Assembly: GCF_018853465.1 (NCBI RefSeq)
Contig: NZ_JABBOU010000015.1
Span: forward strand, 1 to 44,386
DNA: 44,386 nucleotides
Reading direction: 5' to 3'
From: Acidithiobacillus montserratensis
GTDB lineage: Bacteria; Pseudomonadota; Gammaproteobacteria; Acidithiobacillales; Acidithiobacillaceae
Shown piece after piece: positions 1-7,000 of this stretch (positions are counted from its first letter, which is position 1; the number at the start of each line of letters is the position of its first letter). The notes under the pieces are model-generated. The model ran no database searches and was not told the origin of the DNA. It was given only the letters and a program-made list of their open reading frames with translations. Both the position numbers and the translations under genes were made by a program.

Positions 1-71
1 GCCCTGCAACGCGTACCTGCAAAAGGAACCTGCAGAGCGGGAGAGAAAGCTATTACCTACTACTATATTCC

Positions 72-1655
72 TTACGGCAGCAACTTGAGATAGCTCTGCT
101 GCAAAGAGTTCTCCTGGGCCAGCGTCGAGATACCCGCCTGTTGCAGGATCTGGTACTTGGTCAACTGCGAGGTCGCCTGGGCAATGTTCGCATCCTGCAC
201 CACCGACTGTGCCGACTGCAGGTTGGTCGCCGTGGTCTGGTCGTTGGAAACCGAAGCCTGGATCCGGTTCTGGATAGCCCCCAAGGCACCGTTCTGCTGG
301 TTGAGGTAGTTGATGGCCTGGTCGATAATCCCGATGGCCTGCTGGGCACCAGCTGCAGTAGTGACATTGATGTTGGAAACGGCAGAACCACTCAAGCTGG
401 TTGCCTGGGTACTGAATCCAATATTCCCGCCGTTACCAATGGCATAGGAACTGGCCGACTCGAACTGCACTGCACCCTGAATCAGGACATTGGCAGAACC
501 GCTGGTGATGGCACCACCCACACTGGAAACACCGCTACCACTGACCGCCTGTAAGGAGCCCGTTGAACCAGAAGCAAGTCCACTTGCAATTAGTGTACCA
601 CCACTGGTTACTCCGGCAGAGATGTTAATATTATTTCCATTCGCATTGGTAAGCACCAATTCTGTCTTGCCATTGACCGTCTGAGTGCCTGCCGAAACAC
701 CAGTAACAGCCGCCTGATTATTGATGGCCGTCACTAGCGAACTGATATTAGCCTGGCCATTGGATCCGTTAGTGACATCTGCAGAAATATTTACTGCATT
801 AGTAGCCGCGCCACTACTACCATTACTGAGCGTAAAGGTGTACGTACCTGTTGTAGCTGTAAGGGCTACACTGGTATAGGCTTGTGCTGACACACCAGTC
901 TGTGCGGAAACACCATTAATGGCGGCAGCAAGATTTGCAGCAGATTCAGTCGTAGAATTGACGCTGACTGAGGCATTACCAACGCTCCCCTGAATGGATA
1001 AACCACTTGCCCCACTACCTGACGTAAAGTTTCCCACACCGCTGGTACTGATAGTAAAAGAAGCCCCCGCAGCATAACCACCCATCTGAAATGATCCACT
1101 ACTGGTATATGCAGTCCCGGATGCTGTCGTGGAGTAGTTACCCATCGCAGCAGTGGTGGTATCCCCCACCGCCACATTGATGATCTGGTTGGAGTTGGCG
1201 CCCACCTGGAAAGCAGCACCGGCAAAAGTCCCGTCCAGCAGGTTCTGGCCATTAAACTGGGTCTGAGTGGCGATGGTCTGCACCTGGGCCAGCAATTGAC
1301 TCACCACACCCTGTAGGGCCTGGCGGTCGGAGGTGGTGTTGGAAGCGTTGGCCGCCTGTACCGCCGTAGTCCGGATCTGCTGCAGCAGACTGGTCTGGTT
1401 TTGTATGGCGCCGGTGGCGGTCTGTACCAGGGAAACCCCCTGATTACCATTGGATACGGCCTGATTCAAGCCATTGATCTGGGTCTGAAAACGTTGAGCG
1501 ATGGCGTAGCCCGCCGGGTTGTCGGCCGGGCCGTTGATGCTCTTGCCCGTGGACAACTGTTGCAGATAGGTATTGAGGCTACCCTGGGTACCGTTGAGGG
1601 CGTCCAGCGTGCTCAACGCCGAAGTATTGGTATTGATAATTCCTGAAATTGCCAT
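72..1655 (-). CDS. fliC: Flagellin, filament subunit (527 aa)
   Basis: Main structural protein of the flagellar filament, exported by the flagellar type III apparatus. The first ~140 residues (starting MAISGIINTNTSAL) and the last ~100 residues (ending in SLQQSYLKLLP) are the conserved D0/D1 helical domains. The middle (~150-430) is a Ser/Gly/Thr/Ala-rich variable part that would form the exposed D2/D3 surface and could carry O-linked sugars. The ATG is chosen because AAGGAG lies 7-8 bases upstream (1663-1668). The gene is monocistronic by appearance, with a sigma28-type promoter at 1723-1749 and a structured leader of about 60 nt. It lies downstream of flgKL and a glycosyltransferase gene, a familiar layout, but an accessory island sits between. 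Family assignment is certain; glycosylation is inference. Confidence 0.97.
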   Translation of the reverse strand: MAISGIINTNTSALSTLDALNGTQGSLNTYLQQLSTGKSINGPADNPAGYAIAQRFQTQINGLNQAVSNGNQGVSLVQTATGAIQNQTSLLQQIRTTAVQAANASNTTSDRQALQGVVSQLLAQVQTIATQTQFNGQNLLDGTFAGAAFQVGANSNQIINVAVGDTTTAAMGNYSTTASGTAYTSSGSFQMGGYAAGASFTISTSGVGNFTSGSGASGLSIQGSVGNASVSVNSTTESAANLAAAINGVSAQTGVSAQAYTSVALTATTGTYTFTLSNGSSGAATNAVNISADVTNGSNGQANISSLVTAINNQAAVTGVSAGTQTVNGKTELVLTNANGNNINISAGVTSGGTLIASGLASGSTGSLQAVSGSGVSSVGGAITSGSANVLIQGAVQFESASSYAIGNGGNIGFSTQATSLSGSAVSNINVTTAAGAQQAIGIIDQAINYLNQQNGALGAIQNRIQASVSNDQTTATNLQSAQSVVQDANIAQATSQLTKYQILQQAGISTLAQENSLQQSYLKLLP

Positions 1656-1682
1656 GATAAGACTCCTTTCTTAGGGTTGAGA

Positions 1683-1696
1683 TGGCATCCTTGCCA
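1683..1696 (-). promoter_or_regulatory. Probable CsrA-binding hairpin in the fliC leader
   Basis: On the fliC mRNA strand this reads TGGCA-AGGA-TGCCA, a 5-bp perfect stem with GGA in the four-base loop. The core CAAGGATG matches the known CsrA consensus core CARGGAUG. A second GGA lies in the Shine-Dalgarno sequence 15-20 bases further on, so a CsrA dimer could bridge both and block translation. csrA and its antagonist fliW are encoded in this window (21258-22024). Confidence 0.7.
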
Positions 1697-1698
1697 GT

Positions 1699-1714
1699 GT
1701 GAGATGAATCTCAC
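1699..1714 (-). repeat. Hairpin at the 5' end of the fliC leader
   Basis: GTGAGA-TTCA-TCTCAC on the mRNA strand forms a perfect 6-bp stem with a 4-base loop. It lies just after the predicted start of transcription (about 1716) and directly before the CsrA-like hairpin. A 5' terminal stem of this kind could protect the flagellin mRNA from decay; that role is inference. Confidence 0.55.
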
Positions 1715-1722
1715 ATACATTA

Positions 1723-1749
1723 ATAACGGCACACCCCAGAAAAACTTGA
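1723..1749 (-). promoter_or_regulatory. sigma28 (FliA) promoter of fliC
   Basis: The minus strand reads TCAA-N15-GCCGTTAT, against the FliA consensus TAAA-N15-GCCGATAA: the spacing is exact, 7 of 8 bases match at -10 with one shift-tolerant difference, and 3 of 4 match at -35. It is placed about 70 bases before the fliC start codon. The -35 box abuts the GC-rich hairpin at 1752-1768. Confidence 0.8.
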
Positions 1750-1751
1750 AT

Positions 1752-1768
1752 GGCCCGCGAAGCGGGCC
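1752..1768 (-). terminator. GC-rich hairpin after the flagellin remnant, possible weak terminator
   Basis: GGCCCGC/GCGGGCC, a 7-bp stem with a GAA-type triloop. On the minus strand it is followed by ATTCAAGTTTTT, so the U-run begins about 8 bases after the stem. It would have ended transcripts of the second flagellin gene and now insulates fliC. The distance to the U-run makes it weaker than a classic intrinsic terminator. Confidence 0.45.
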
Positions 1769-1823
1769 CACAGCTCAGCACGACATCTCCCAAAACCGCT
1801 ACGTGCCAGACTCTATCAAGATA

Positions 1824-2000
1824 TCAAGAAGGCAATAGCTTGAGAAAACTCTGCTGCAAGGCGTTTTCCTGAGCCAGGGTCGAAATGCCGGCCTGCTGCA
1901 GGATCTGGTACTTGGTCAACCCTGAGGTAGCCCTGGCAATATTGACATCCTGGACCATGGACTGGGCCGATTGCGTGTTGGTGGATTCGGTTTGATGTTC
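1824..2000 (-). pseudogene. 3' remnant of a second flagellin gene
   Basis: Read on the minus strand, this stretch encodes only the last ~58 residues of a flagellin (QSAQSMVQDVNIARATSG, then TKYQILQQAGISTLAQEN, ending SFLKLLPS and a stop). The protein closely matches the C-terminal D0/D1 helix of the intact fliC and the DNA is also alike. The first ~450 codons are missing. Homology stops at about 2000, where the promoter of the higBA module begins. No start codon or signal for expression remains. Most likely a tandem flagellin copy was cut off when the toxin-antitoxin island arrived. Confidence 0.88.
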
Positions 2001-2020
2001 GTATAGCCACGCGCTACACT
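1992..2020 (+). promoter_or_regulatory. Possible sigma70 promoter of higBA
   Basis: TTGATG-N17-TACACT, 4 of 6 matches in each box with ideal spacing. The -10 box ends only 6 bases before the higB ATG, so the mRNA would be leaderless or nearly so, and no Shine-Dalgarno sequence is visible. The -35 box lies in the flagellin remnant. Confidence 0.4.
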
Positions 2021-2026
2021 TCGTTC

Positions 2027-2305
2027 ATGATCGTCAGCTTCCGGCATAAGGGACTTGAAGCCCTCTACCGCACTGGTTCTGCTCGCGGCGTTCAAACGGC
2101 GCACGTCTCCAGGCTGTCACGCATACTTGCGGCGCTCGACGCCGCCGCATCGCCAGCAGAGTTGAACCATCCCGGCTACAGGCTGCATCCATTGAATGGC
2201 GACCTCGCTGGGCACTGCTCCATCTGGGTGAACGGCAACTGGCGCGTCACCTTCCGGTTTGTCGGGAATGATGTCGAACTGGTCGATTACCAGGATTATC
2301 ACTGA
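2027..2305 (+). CDS. higB: HigB/RelE-family toxin (92 aa)
   Basis: Type II toxin predicted to be an mRNA-cutting enzyme that acts on translating ribosomes. The sequence is typical of the compact HigB group: it starts with MIVSFRHKGLEALY, has the block GYRLHPLNGDLAGHCSI, then VNGNWRVTFRF, and ends VDYQDYH. The length of 92 residues equals the family norm, so it appears intact. The toxin gene precedes the antitoxin gene, which is the usual order for higBA and unlike most toxin-antitoxin pairs. higA follows 11 bases later. The pair would be repressed by HigA or HigBA binding at the promoter. Confidence 0.93.
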   Translation: MIVSFRHKGLEALYRTGSARGVQTAHVSRLSRILAALDAAASPAELNHPGYRLHPLNGDLAGHCSIWVNGNWRVTFRFVGNDVELVDYQDYH

Positions 2306-2316
2306 GGGAACGCAGC

Positions 2317-2610
2317 ATGATGCACAACCATCCTCACCCTGGCGAGTTACTGCGCGAAGACGTGCTAGTGCCGCTAAACATCGAAGTCACCGAAGCGGCC
2401 CGCCGGTTGGGCATATCGCGTACAGCGTTGTCGCGGGTCATCCATGGGCACGCAGGTATCAGTCCGGATTTGGCTATCCGGCTGGAACGCGCGGGCGTCA
2501 GCACCGCGCGCTTCTGGATGACGCTTCAGACCAACTATGCGTTGAGCCGCGCCGAGCAGCGCGAGCAGCCAAACGTGATGCCGCTTCAAAGCATCACGCA
2601 AAGCACCTGA
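2317..2610 (+). CDS. higA: HigA antitoxin, XRE-family HTH (97 aa)
   Basis: Antitoxin and autorepressor that partners HigB. Residues ~20-60 form a helix-turn-helix (EAARRLGISRTALSRVIHG, then ISPDLAIRLERAG), typical of the HigA/VapI branch of XRE regulators. The N-terminus MMHNHPHPGELLREDVL is also typical of HigA. GAGGGA at 2304-2309 gives a good ribosome site for the ATG at 2317. The C-terminal ~20 residues are less conserved. Length fits the family, so it looks functional. Confidence 0.93.
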   Translation: MMHNHPHPGELLREDVLVPLNIEVTEAARRLGISRTALSRVIHGHAGISPDLAIRLERAGVSTARFWMTLQTNYALSRAEQREQPNVMPLQSITQST

Positions 2611-2752
2611 CGCACGGCGTTGGCGAGAGAGGCCGAATCCCTCAAAATATTGCTTGCTTCCTGAAAAGGGTCGGGTAAGTATTTGCTGGGAACTGCGGGA
2701 GGCACCTCCACAGCGCCTCATGGAAGTGAGTCGCAGATTTTGGATTATCTCG

Positions 2753-2782
2753 TTGGAACGCGCTCAGAAAAGAGATTATGAT
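2753..2782 (+). promoter_or_regulatory. sigma70-type promoter of the coiled-coil gene
   Basis: TTGGAA-N18-TATGAT: 4 of 6 at -35 and 5 of 6 at -10. It lies about 34 bases before the GTG start at 2816. This supports independent expression from higBA and supports the short start over a longer reading frame. Confidence 0.5.
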
Positions 2783-2815
2783 CTAAGTGGTTATTATGCA
2801 CTGGAGGCGGGTGTT

Positions 2816-3268
2816 GTGAGCGTGACAGATGACGTAAAGCAGGCAATCCAGTCATTTCTGGTTCCCGAACTGGACGCCATCAAGGCGCAAATCGCCGAGC
2901 TTCGCGGGGTGCAGTCGCAGATGAGCGAACGCCTCAGCGAACAATCCACTCAGATGAACGAACGCCTGAGTGAACACGCCAGACAGATGAGCGAGCGCAT
3001 GAGTGAGCACGCCAGGCAGATGAGCGAGCGCCTCAGCGAGCAATCCACGCAGATGAATGAGCGCCTGAGTGAGCAGGCTGCCCAGATCCTGGAAATTTCC
3101 CGGAGGATTGACACGCAGCGGCAGGAACTGAAGGCATCTATTCAGGAAAGCGAGTCGCGGCTGGAGTCCAGGATGTATCGGCTCGAATCCCGGTTGGATC
3201 GTCAAGACAACAAGCTGGACCAGATTCTCCTGCTGCTGGCTCCGCAGGTGCGTACTGCGGGAAGCTGA
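2816..3268 (+). CDS. Coiled-coil protein with 11-residue tandem repeats, function unknown (150 aa)
   Basis: I do not recognise a named family. The start is the GTG at 2816 because GGAGG lies 8 bases upstream; the same frame is open further upstream, but that part has no ribosome site and no family-like sequence. After a short head (SVTDDVKQAIQSFLVPEL) the protein is almost wholly helical: five tandem 11-residue repeats of the form QMsERLSEqst (about residues 35-89), then a charged coiled coil ending in LESRLDRQDNKLDQILLLL. No signal peptide or membrane segment is seen. It sits between two toxin-antitoxin modules and is convergent with the parE gene. Genes of this kind are common in accessory regions; a role in oligomer scaffolding is only a guess. 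Confidence 0.7.
   Translation: MSVTDDVKQAIQSFLVPELDAIKAQIAELRGVQSQMSERLSEQSTQMNERLSEHARQMSERMSEHARQMSERLSEQSTQMNERLSEQAAQILEISRRIDTQRQELKASIQESESRLESRMYRLESRLDRQDNKLDQILLLLAPQVRTAGS
2918..3082 (+). repeat. Five tandem 33-bp repeats inside the coiled-coil gene
   Basis: Units at 2918, 2951, 2984, 3017 and 3050, each 33 bp and encoding 11 residues: QMSERLSEQST, QMNERLSEHAR, QMSERMSEHAR, QMSERLSEQST, QMNERLSEQAA. Units 1 and 4 encode the same peptide and units 2 and 5 are alike, pointing to a larger duplication of a three-unit block. Confidence 0.93.
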
Positions 3269-3573
3269 AAACAGCCTCTATGAGGACAGTGGACTATGAT
3301 CAGGAGGCCACTGCCGGGCCACATGCACCAAGCCAAAACCCACACCGTACTGTCATCGAGTTCATATACCAAGCGATAGTTTTCATGGGGAATCAGTTCG
3401 CGGGTACCGGAAATCTTACCGATCTTGCCCATTTCCGGATAGGAGGCCAACAGGTTGGCGGCGTCGCTGAAAAGTTCATCCATGCGTGCGGCCGCACTGG
3501 GACTGCCCTTTGTAATATGGTTCCAAATATCAATACGGTCCTGCTCCGCCTCTGGAGTCCATACAACGATCAC
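3202..3573 (-). CDS. parE: ParE/RelE-family toxin with frameshifted C-terminus
   Basis: Residues 1-80 match the ParE/RelE toxin fold: MIVVWTPEAEQDRIDIWNHI, then AAARMDELFSDAA, then GTRELIPHENYRLVYELDD. The expected family ending is ALVHVARQWPP, but here the frame changes just after VWVLA (about 3329-3333). Adding one base there restores LVHVARQWPPD and a stop at 3278-3280, giving a 98-residue protein of normal size. As it stands the frame runs on for an unrelated tail to 3202, antisense to the end of the coiled-coil gene. Either the toxin is inactive or there is a sequencing error. The start overlaps the antitoxin stop by 4 bases (ATGA). Confidence 0.85.
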   Translation of the reverse strand: MIVVWTPEAEQDRIDIWNHITKGSPSAAARMDELFSDAANLLASYPEMGKIGKISGTRELIPHENYRLVYELDDSTVWVLAWCMWPGSGLLIIVHCPHRGCFQLPAVRTCGASSRRIWSSLLS

Positions 3574-3851
3574 GCCGGATCTGCCGGTACCTGGTCGCGT
3601 TTAGCAGCGAATTCAGCTTCCACTTCCGCATTGGGCCGACCATGGCCCATGCGCATCGAGGCACGACCGGCATCCACCTTGCGTTGCAGATAGTCGTCAT
3701 ATTCACGGTCCTGACGGCGTTGGGCGATGTAGCCGCGCATCAACTCGCGCATCACCCGGGATGCAGGCCGATCTTCGCTGGCGGCCTCAGCCAGGAATTC
3801 GGCACGCAACCCAGCTTCCAGTTTTAGTGAGAAAATCGCTTCTTTCGTCAT
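3570..3851 (-). CDS. parD: Antitoxin of the ParD/RHH type (93 aa)
   Basis: Cognate antitoxin upstream of the ParE-type toxin, in the usual antitoxin-first order. The protein begins MTKEAIFSLKLEAGLRAEF, a strand-helix-helix pattern expected of a ribbon-helix-helix DNA-binding head, then SRVMRELMRGYIAQRR, and a charged C-terminal tail (about residues 60-93) that would wrap the toxin. The ATG at 3851 is preferred to a TTG 18 bases upstream because it begins the conserved block. Presumably represses its own promoter. If the toxin is dead, this gene may persist as an orphan antitoxin. Confidence 0.83.
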   Translation of the reverse strand: MTKEAIFSLKLEAGLRAEFLAEAASEDRPASRVMRELMRGYIAQRRQDREYDDYLQRKVDAGRASMRMGHGRPNAEVEAEFAAKRDQVPADPA

Positions 3852-4015
3852 AGCCCTTGACCCTCGCAATTAATGATACGGTACATACCCAGTCACTACC
3901 TTGACAAGACTTTGGAACTTGGTTTGAACTTATCAATATCAAGCGGGTCGATTCTGTTTCTGGCAAGGCAGCCAGGATACCGTTTGGAGCTGACCGACGG
4001 ATAGCATCATCCCCA

Positions 4016-7000
4016 TCAGGGCAGCCATGCTGCCAGCCAGTCGTCCAGATGTTCCTCAAGTAACCAGTGGGCAAGCACATGCTCCCGCAAGCGGTCGCCC
4101 GCCGCCGCCAGAGCCTGCCGGTCGGCAATCTGCTCACGGATGGCCCGCACCCAGTCACGATAGCGATTGGCGACCAGCGTAACGGGGAAATCCCCCTGAT
4201 AGGGAAAAATATCCGAAGCAATCACCGGGTAGCCCAGAATCCCGTATTCCAGAATCCGCAGATGACTTTTGGCTTCATTGAAGGCATTATTCTCCAGCGG
4301 TGCCAGGGCCAGATCCAGGTCCAGACTAGCCAGCTTGGCCGGATACTGGGGTAGTGGTACCCCCGTATGGAACTCGCGCACGTAGGGGCGCAGAGCGTCG
4401 GGACAGAGGCCGAAGAACACCCAGTCCACCTCATCGGCCAGATCGCGGACCACATCGGCGATCATTTCCAGATCGCCAGTGTGCCCTACCCCGCCGGCCC
4501 AACCCACGCGCGGCTTGCTGCCGCCCCGCCGCCTGGGCTGCAAGGCTCCCCAGATGGCATCCTCGATGCAATTGGGCTGAACCCGCACTTCGTCGCTGAA
4601 GCCTTTGTAAGCTTTGGCCAAAGGCTCCGTCGCCACCACCAGGCGGTTGCACAAACCTGCGGCCTTGCGGAAACGCTTGGCGATGTCCTTATGGATTTGC
4701 GCCTTATGCAAACTTTTCACGGGCAAATTAGTGATCAGGTCATCGATTTCAAAAACCCGGAAGGTCTTGAGCAGCTTTTTGTGCCGTTCCAGGGCCTCGA
4801 TCTGCGGCCATTCCATTTGTCGTTGCAAGACGATGCTTTCGGGCGAAAAGCGCGCCATTTCGGCAGGCTCGAAAATGCGCATGGTTTCCCAGCCCTGCAC
4901 CCTCCCCGCCTTTTGCAAGGCGCGCATGGGTGAGATGATCCGGTACTCTCCGCAACCTTCCCGGTCAGCGGGATGCACCAGAATACGGGGGCGCGGACGC
5001 CATTCCGGGTCCCAGGTCAGGGCCGCCTGATCCTCCAGCAGGTAATCTGTACTGGCCAGGCTCAAATGACGGTTATAGGCCGGGTCAAAGGCCAGTTGTG
5101 GCAGCCATTTCTGGTAAAAGGCCATTTTTTCACCGGCAAAGCGTTTTTCCTTTTCCGGGCTGGGCTTTTTCTCCACCTCGCCGCGCTGGCTGGCGGAGCC
5201 CTCATGCAGGAGCATGGCCCAGGGGGTAAACACGATTTTGTGTCCTGCTTCCCGCGCTTTCAGACAAAGATCGATGTCATTATAGGAAACCTGAAACTGC
5301 TGTTCATCCAGACCTCCCAGTTCCTGATACAGGTCCTTGCGGATGAGCAGACAGGCACCCGTCACCGCCGAGAGATTCTGAGTCAGCATGGCCCGACCAA
5401 AATAGCCGCGATATTCCGGTGGCTGGCCGATGAAGGGATGTTCTGCAGGCCCCCGCATTCCGAGAATGACCCCGGCGTGCTGGATTTTGCCATCGGGAAA
5501 GAGCAACTTGGCTCCCACTACCCCCACCTCGGGGCGCAGGGCATGGCTCATCATTTCATCCAGCCAGTCTTCGTGCAAAGCCGCCGTATCATTGTTGAGC
5601 AGCAGGAGATAGTCGCCCCGCGCCTGCTCCACGGCACAGTTGTTCATGGCCGAGAAATTGAAGGGACCGGGATGGCGCAGCACGCGCAAGCGACCTGCAA
5701 GCTGTTCTTCCTGGGCGGCCAGCATGTCCAGATAGGTCCGCGCCTCGACATCGTCGCTGTCATTGTCGATGATGAGGATTTCATAGGCCGGATATTGGGT
5801 TTTCTCGATCAGCGATTCCACGCAACGCTGGAGATAGCCTAACTGGTTGCGTGTCGGAATGAGGATGGACACCAAAGGCTTTTCGTGCAGCGGGTAACGC
5901 ACCCGCGTGGACGGCGGGAAAGGCCCGGGAGTCACTTCGGCGGCAATGCCCAGGCGTTGCAAATGCCCTTGCAGCACCGTCTGGCTCACCTGAATGATTT
6001 CTTCCACGGACTTGCTGCAATGGCCGCCCCCCTGCAAGCGGTGATAGAGCACTTCGGGTATATGGCCGATGCCAGCGTCCCCGATTTTTTCCCAGGCCCG
6101 CAGAATCAGATCGTAGTCCTCGGCCCCGTCGGCTGCCGGGTCAAACCCACCCAGCTCTGCAAACAATTCCTTCTTGATGAGCAGCAAGCCGCCAATATAG
6201 GGCAGACTGCGCAAATAATCGATGTTGAAGTCGGGCTTGCAGTGGGGATTGACGTGCTGCCCATCGGGGGTCAGGGAATCCTCGTCCGTATAGACCAATT
6301 GCCACTCGGGATGCTCCCGCAAGGCGTGGGCCACCCGGAACAAGGCATCGGGGGCGAGCTGGTCGCCAGCGTCCACAATGCCTATCCAATCGGCTGCCAT
6401 GCCCCGGATATGATGGTTCAAGACATCAAATTGCGCTCCGTCTTTGCCCGTCCCATCAGCGAGAGACAATAGCTCTCCCGACAGCCATTGCCCGGCCATG
6501 CTTTCTTGCGTACCTTGAGCTGAGTGACGATCTTCGGCCAGCAAGGCCAGAGCAAAGCGCGGCGAAATCTGCCCGCCCTTCTGCCATGATTCTATCAGCT
6601 TCGTAGCCCAAGCTTTTTCCGTGGGTTGCCAGCGGGCCTCAGAGAGCCATGGCAAAGCTGGTTGTTGCGGCGTCGCCAGCAAAGATCCCGTCATATCTCC
6701 GATCTGATAGCCAACCTGTTCCGCACTGAGGGTAAACAAGCGCTCTACCACATGGGCCAAAGTACCCTCAGTCTGGCCAGATTCCTCATCAAAATCGTTC
6801 AGTTCCAGATTCAGCGCCAAAAGAGGATCAAGTGCCTGAGGACGACACCAGAACATGGAACCCGCAAAATAGCCATGACGCATGGGATCTAACGTAGTCC
6901 CAAGGCGAATACCCACCCTCTGAGCGAGCTTCCCAATTCGCACGAGATTAGGATCTGTAGGATGCATCTGCAGCCAGAAACGGCGCGGCCCAAGCAAACC

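Noticed and set aside
1..71. Terminator or gene after fliC
   Set aside because: Only a short repeated ACCTGCA is seen; no stable hairpin with a U-run and no coding signal.
2654..2815. N-terminal extension of the coiled-coil protein
   Set aside because: A strong GGAGG-GTG start at 2816 and a promoter at 2753-2782 inside the extension argue against it.
2918..3082. CRISPR-like array
   Set aside because: The 33-bp units are contiguous with no spacers, keep reading frame and encode coiled-coil repeats.
4973..5842. Long open frame (289 codons) on the plus strand
   Set aside because: Lies wholly antisense to the glycosyltransferase gene; no family-like sequence, caused by GC-rich codon bias.
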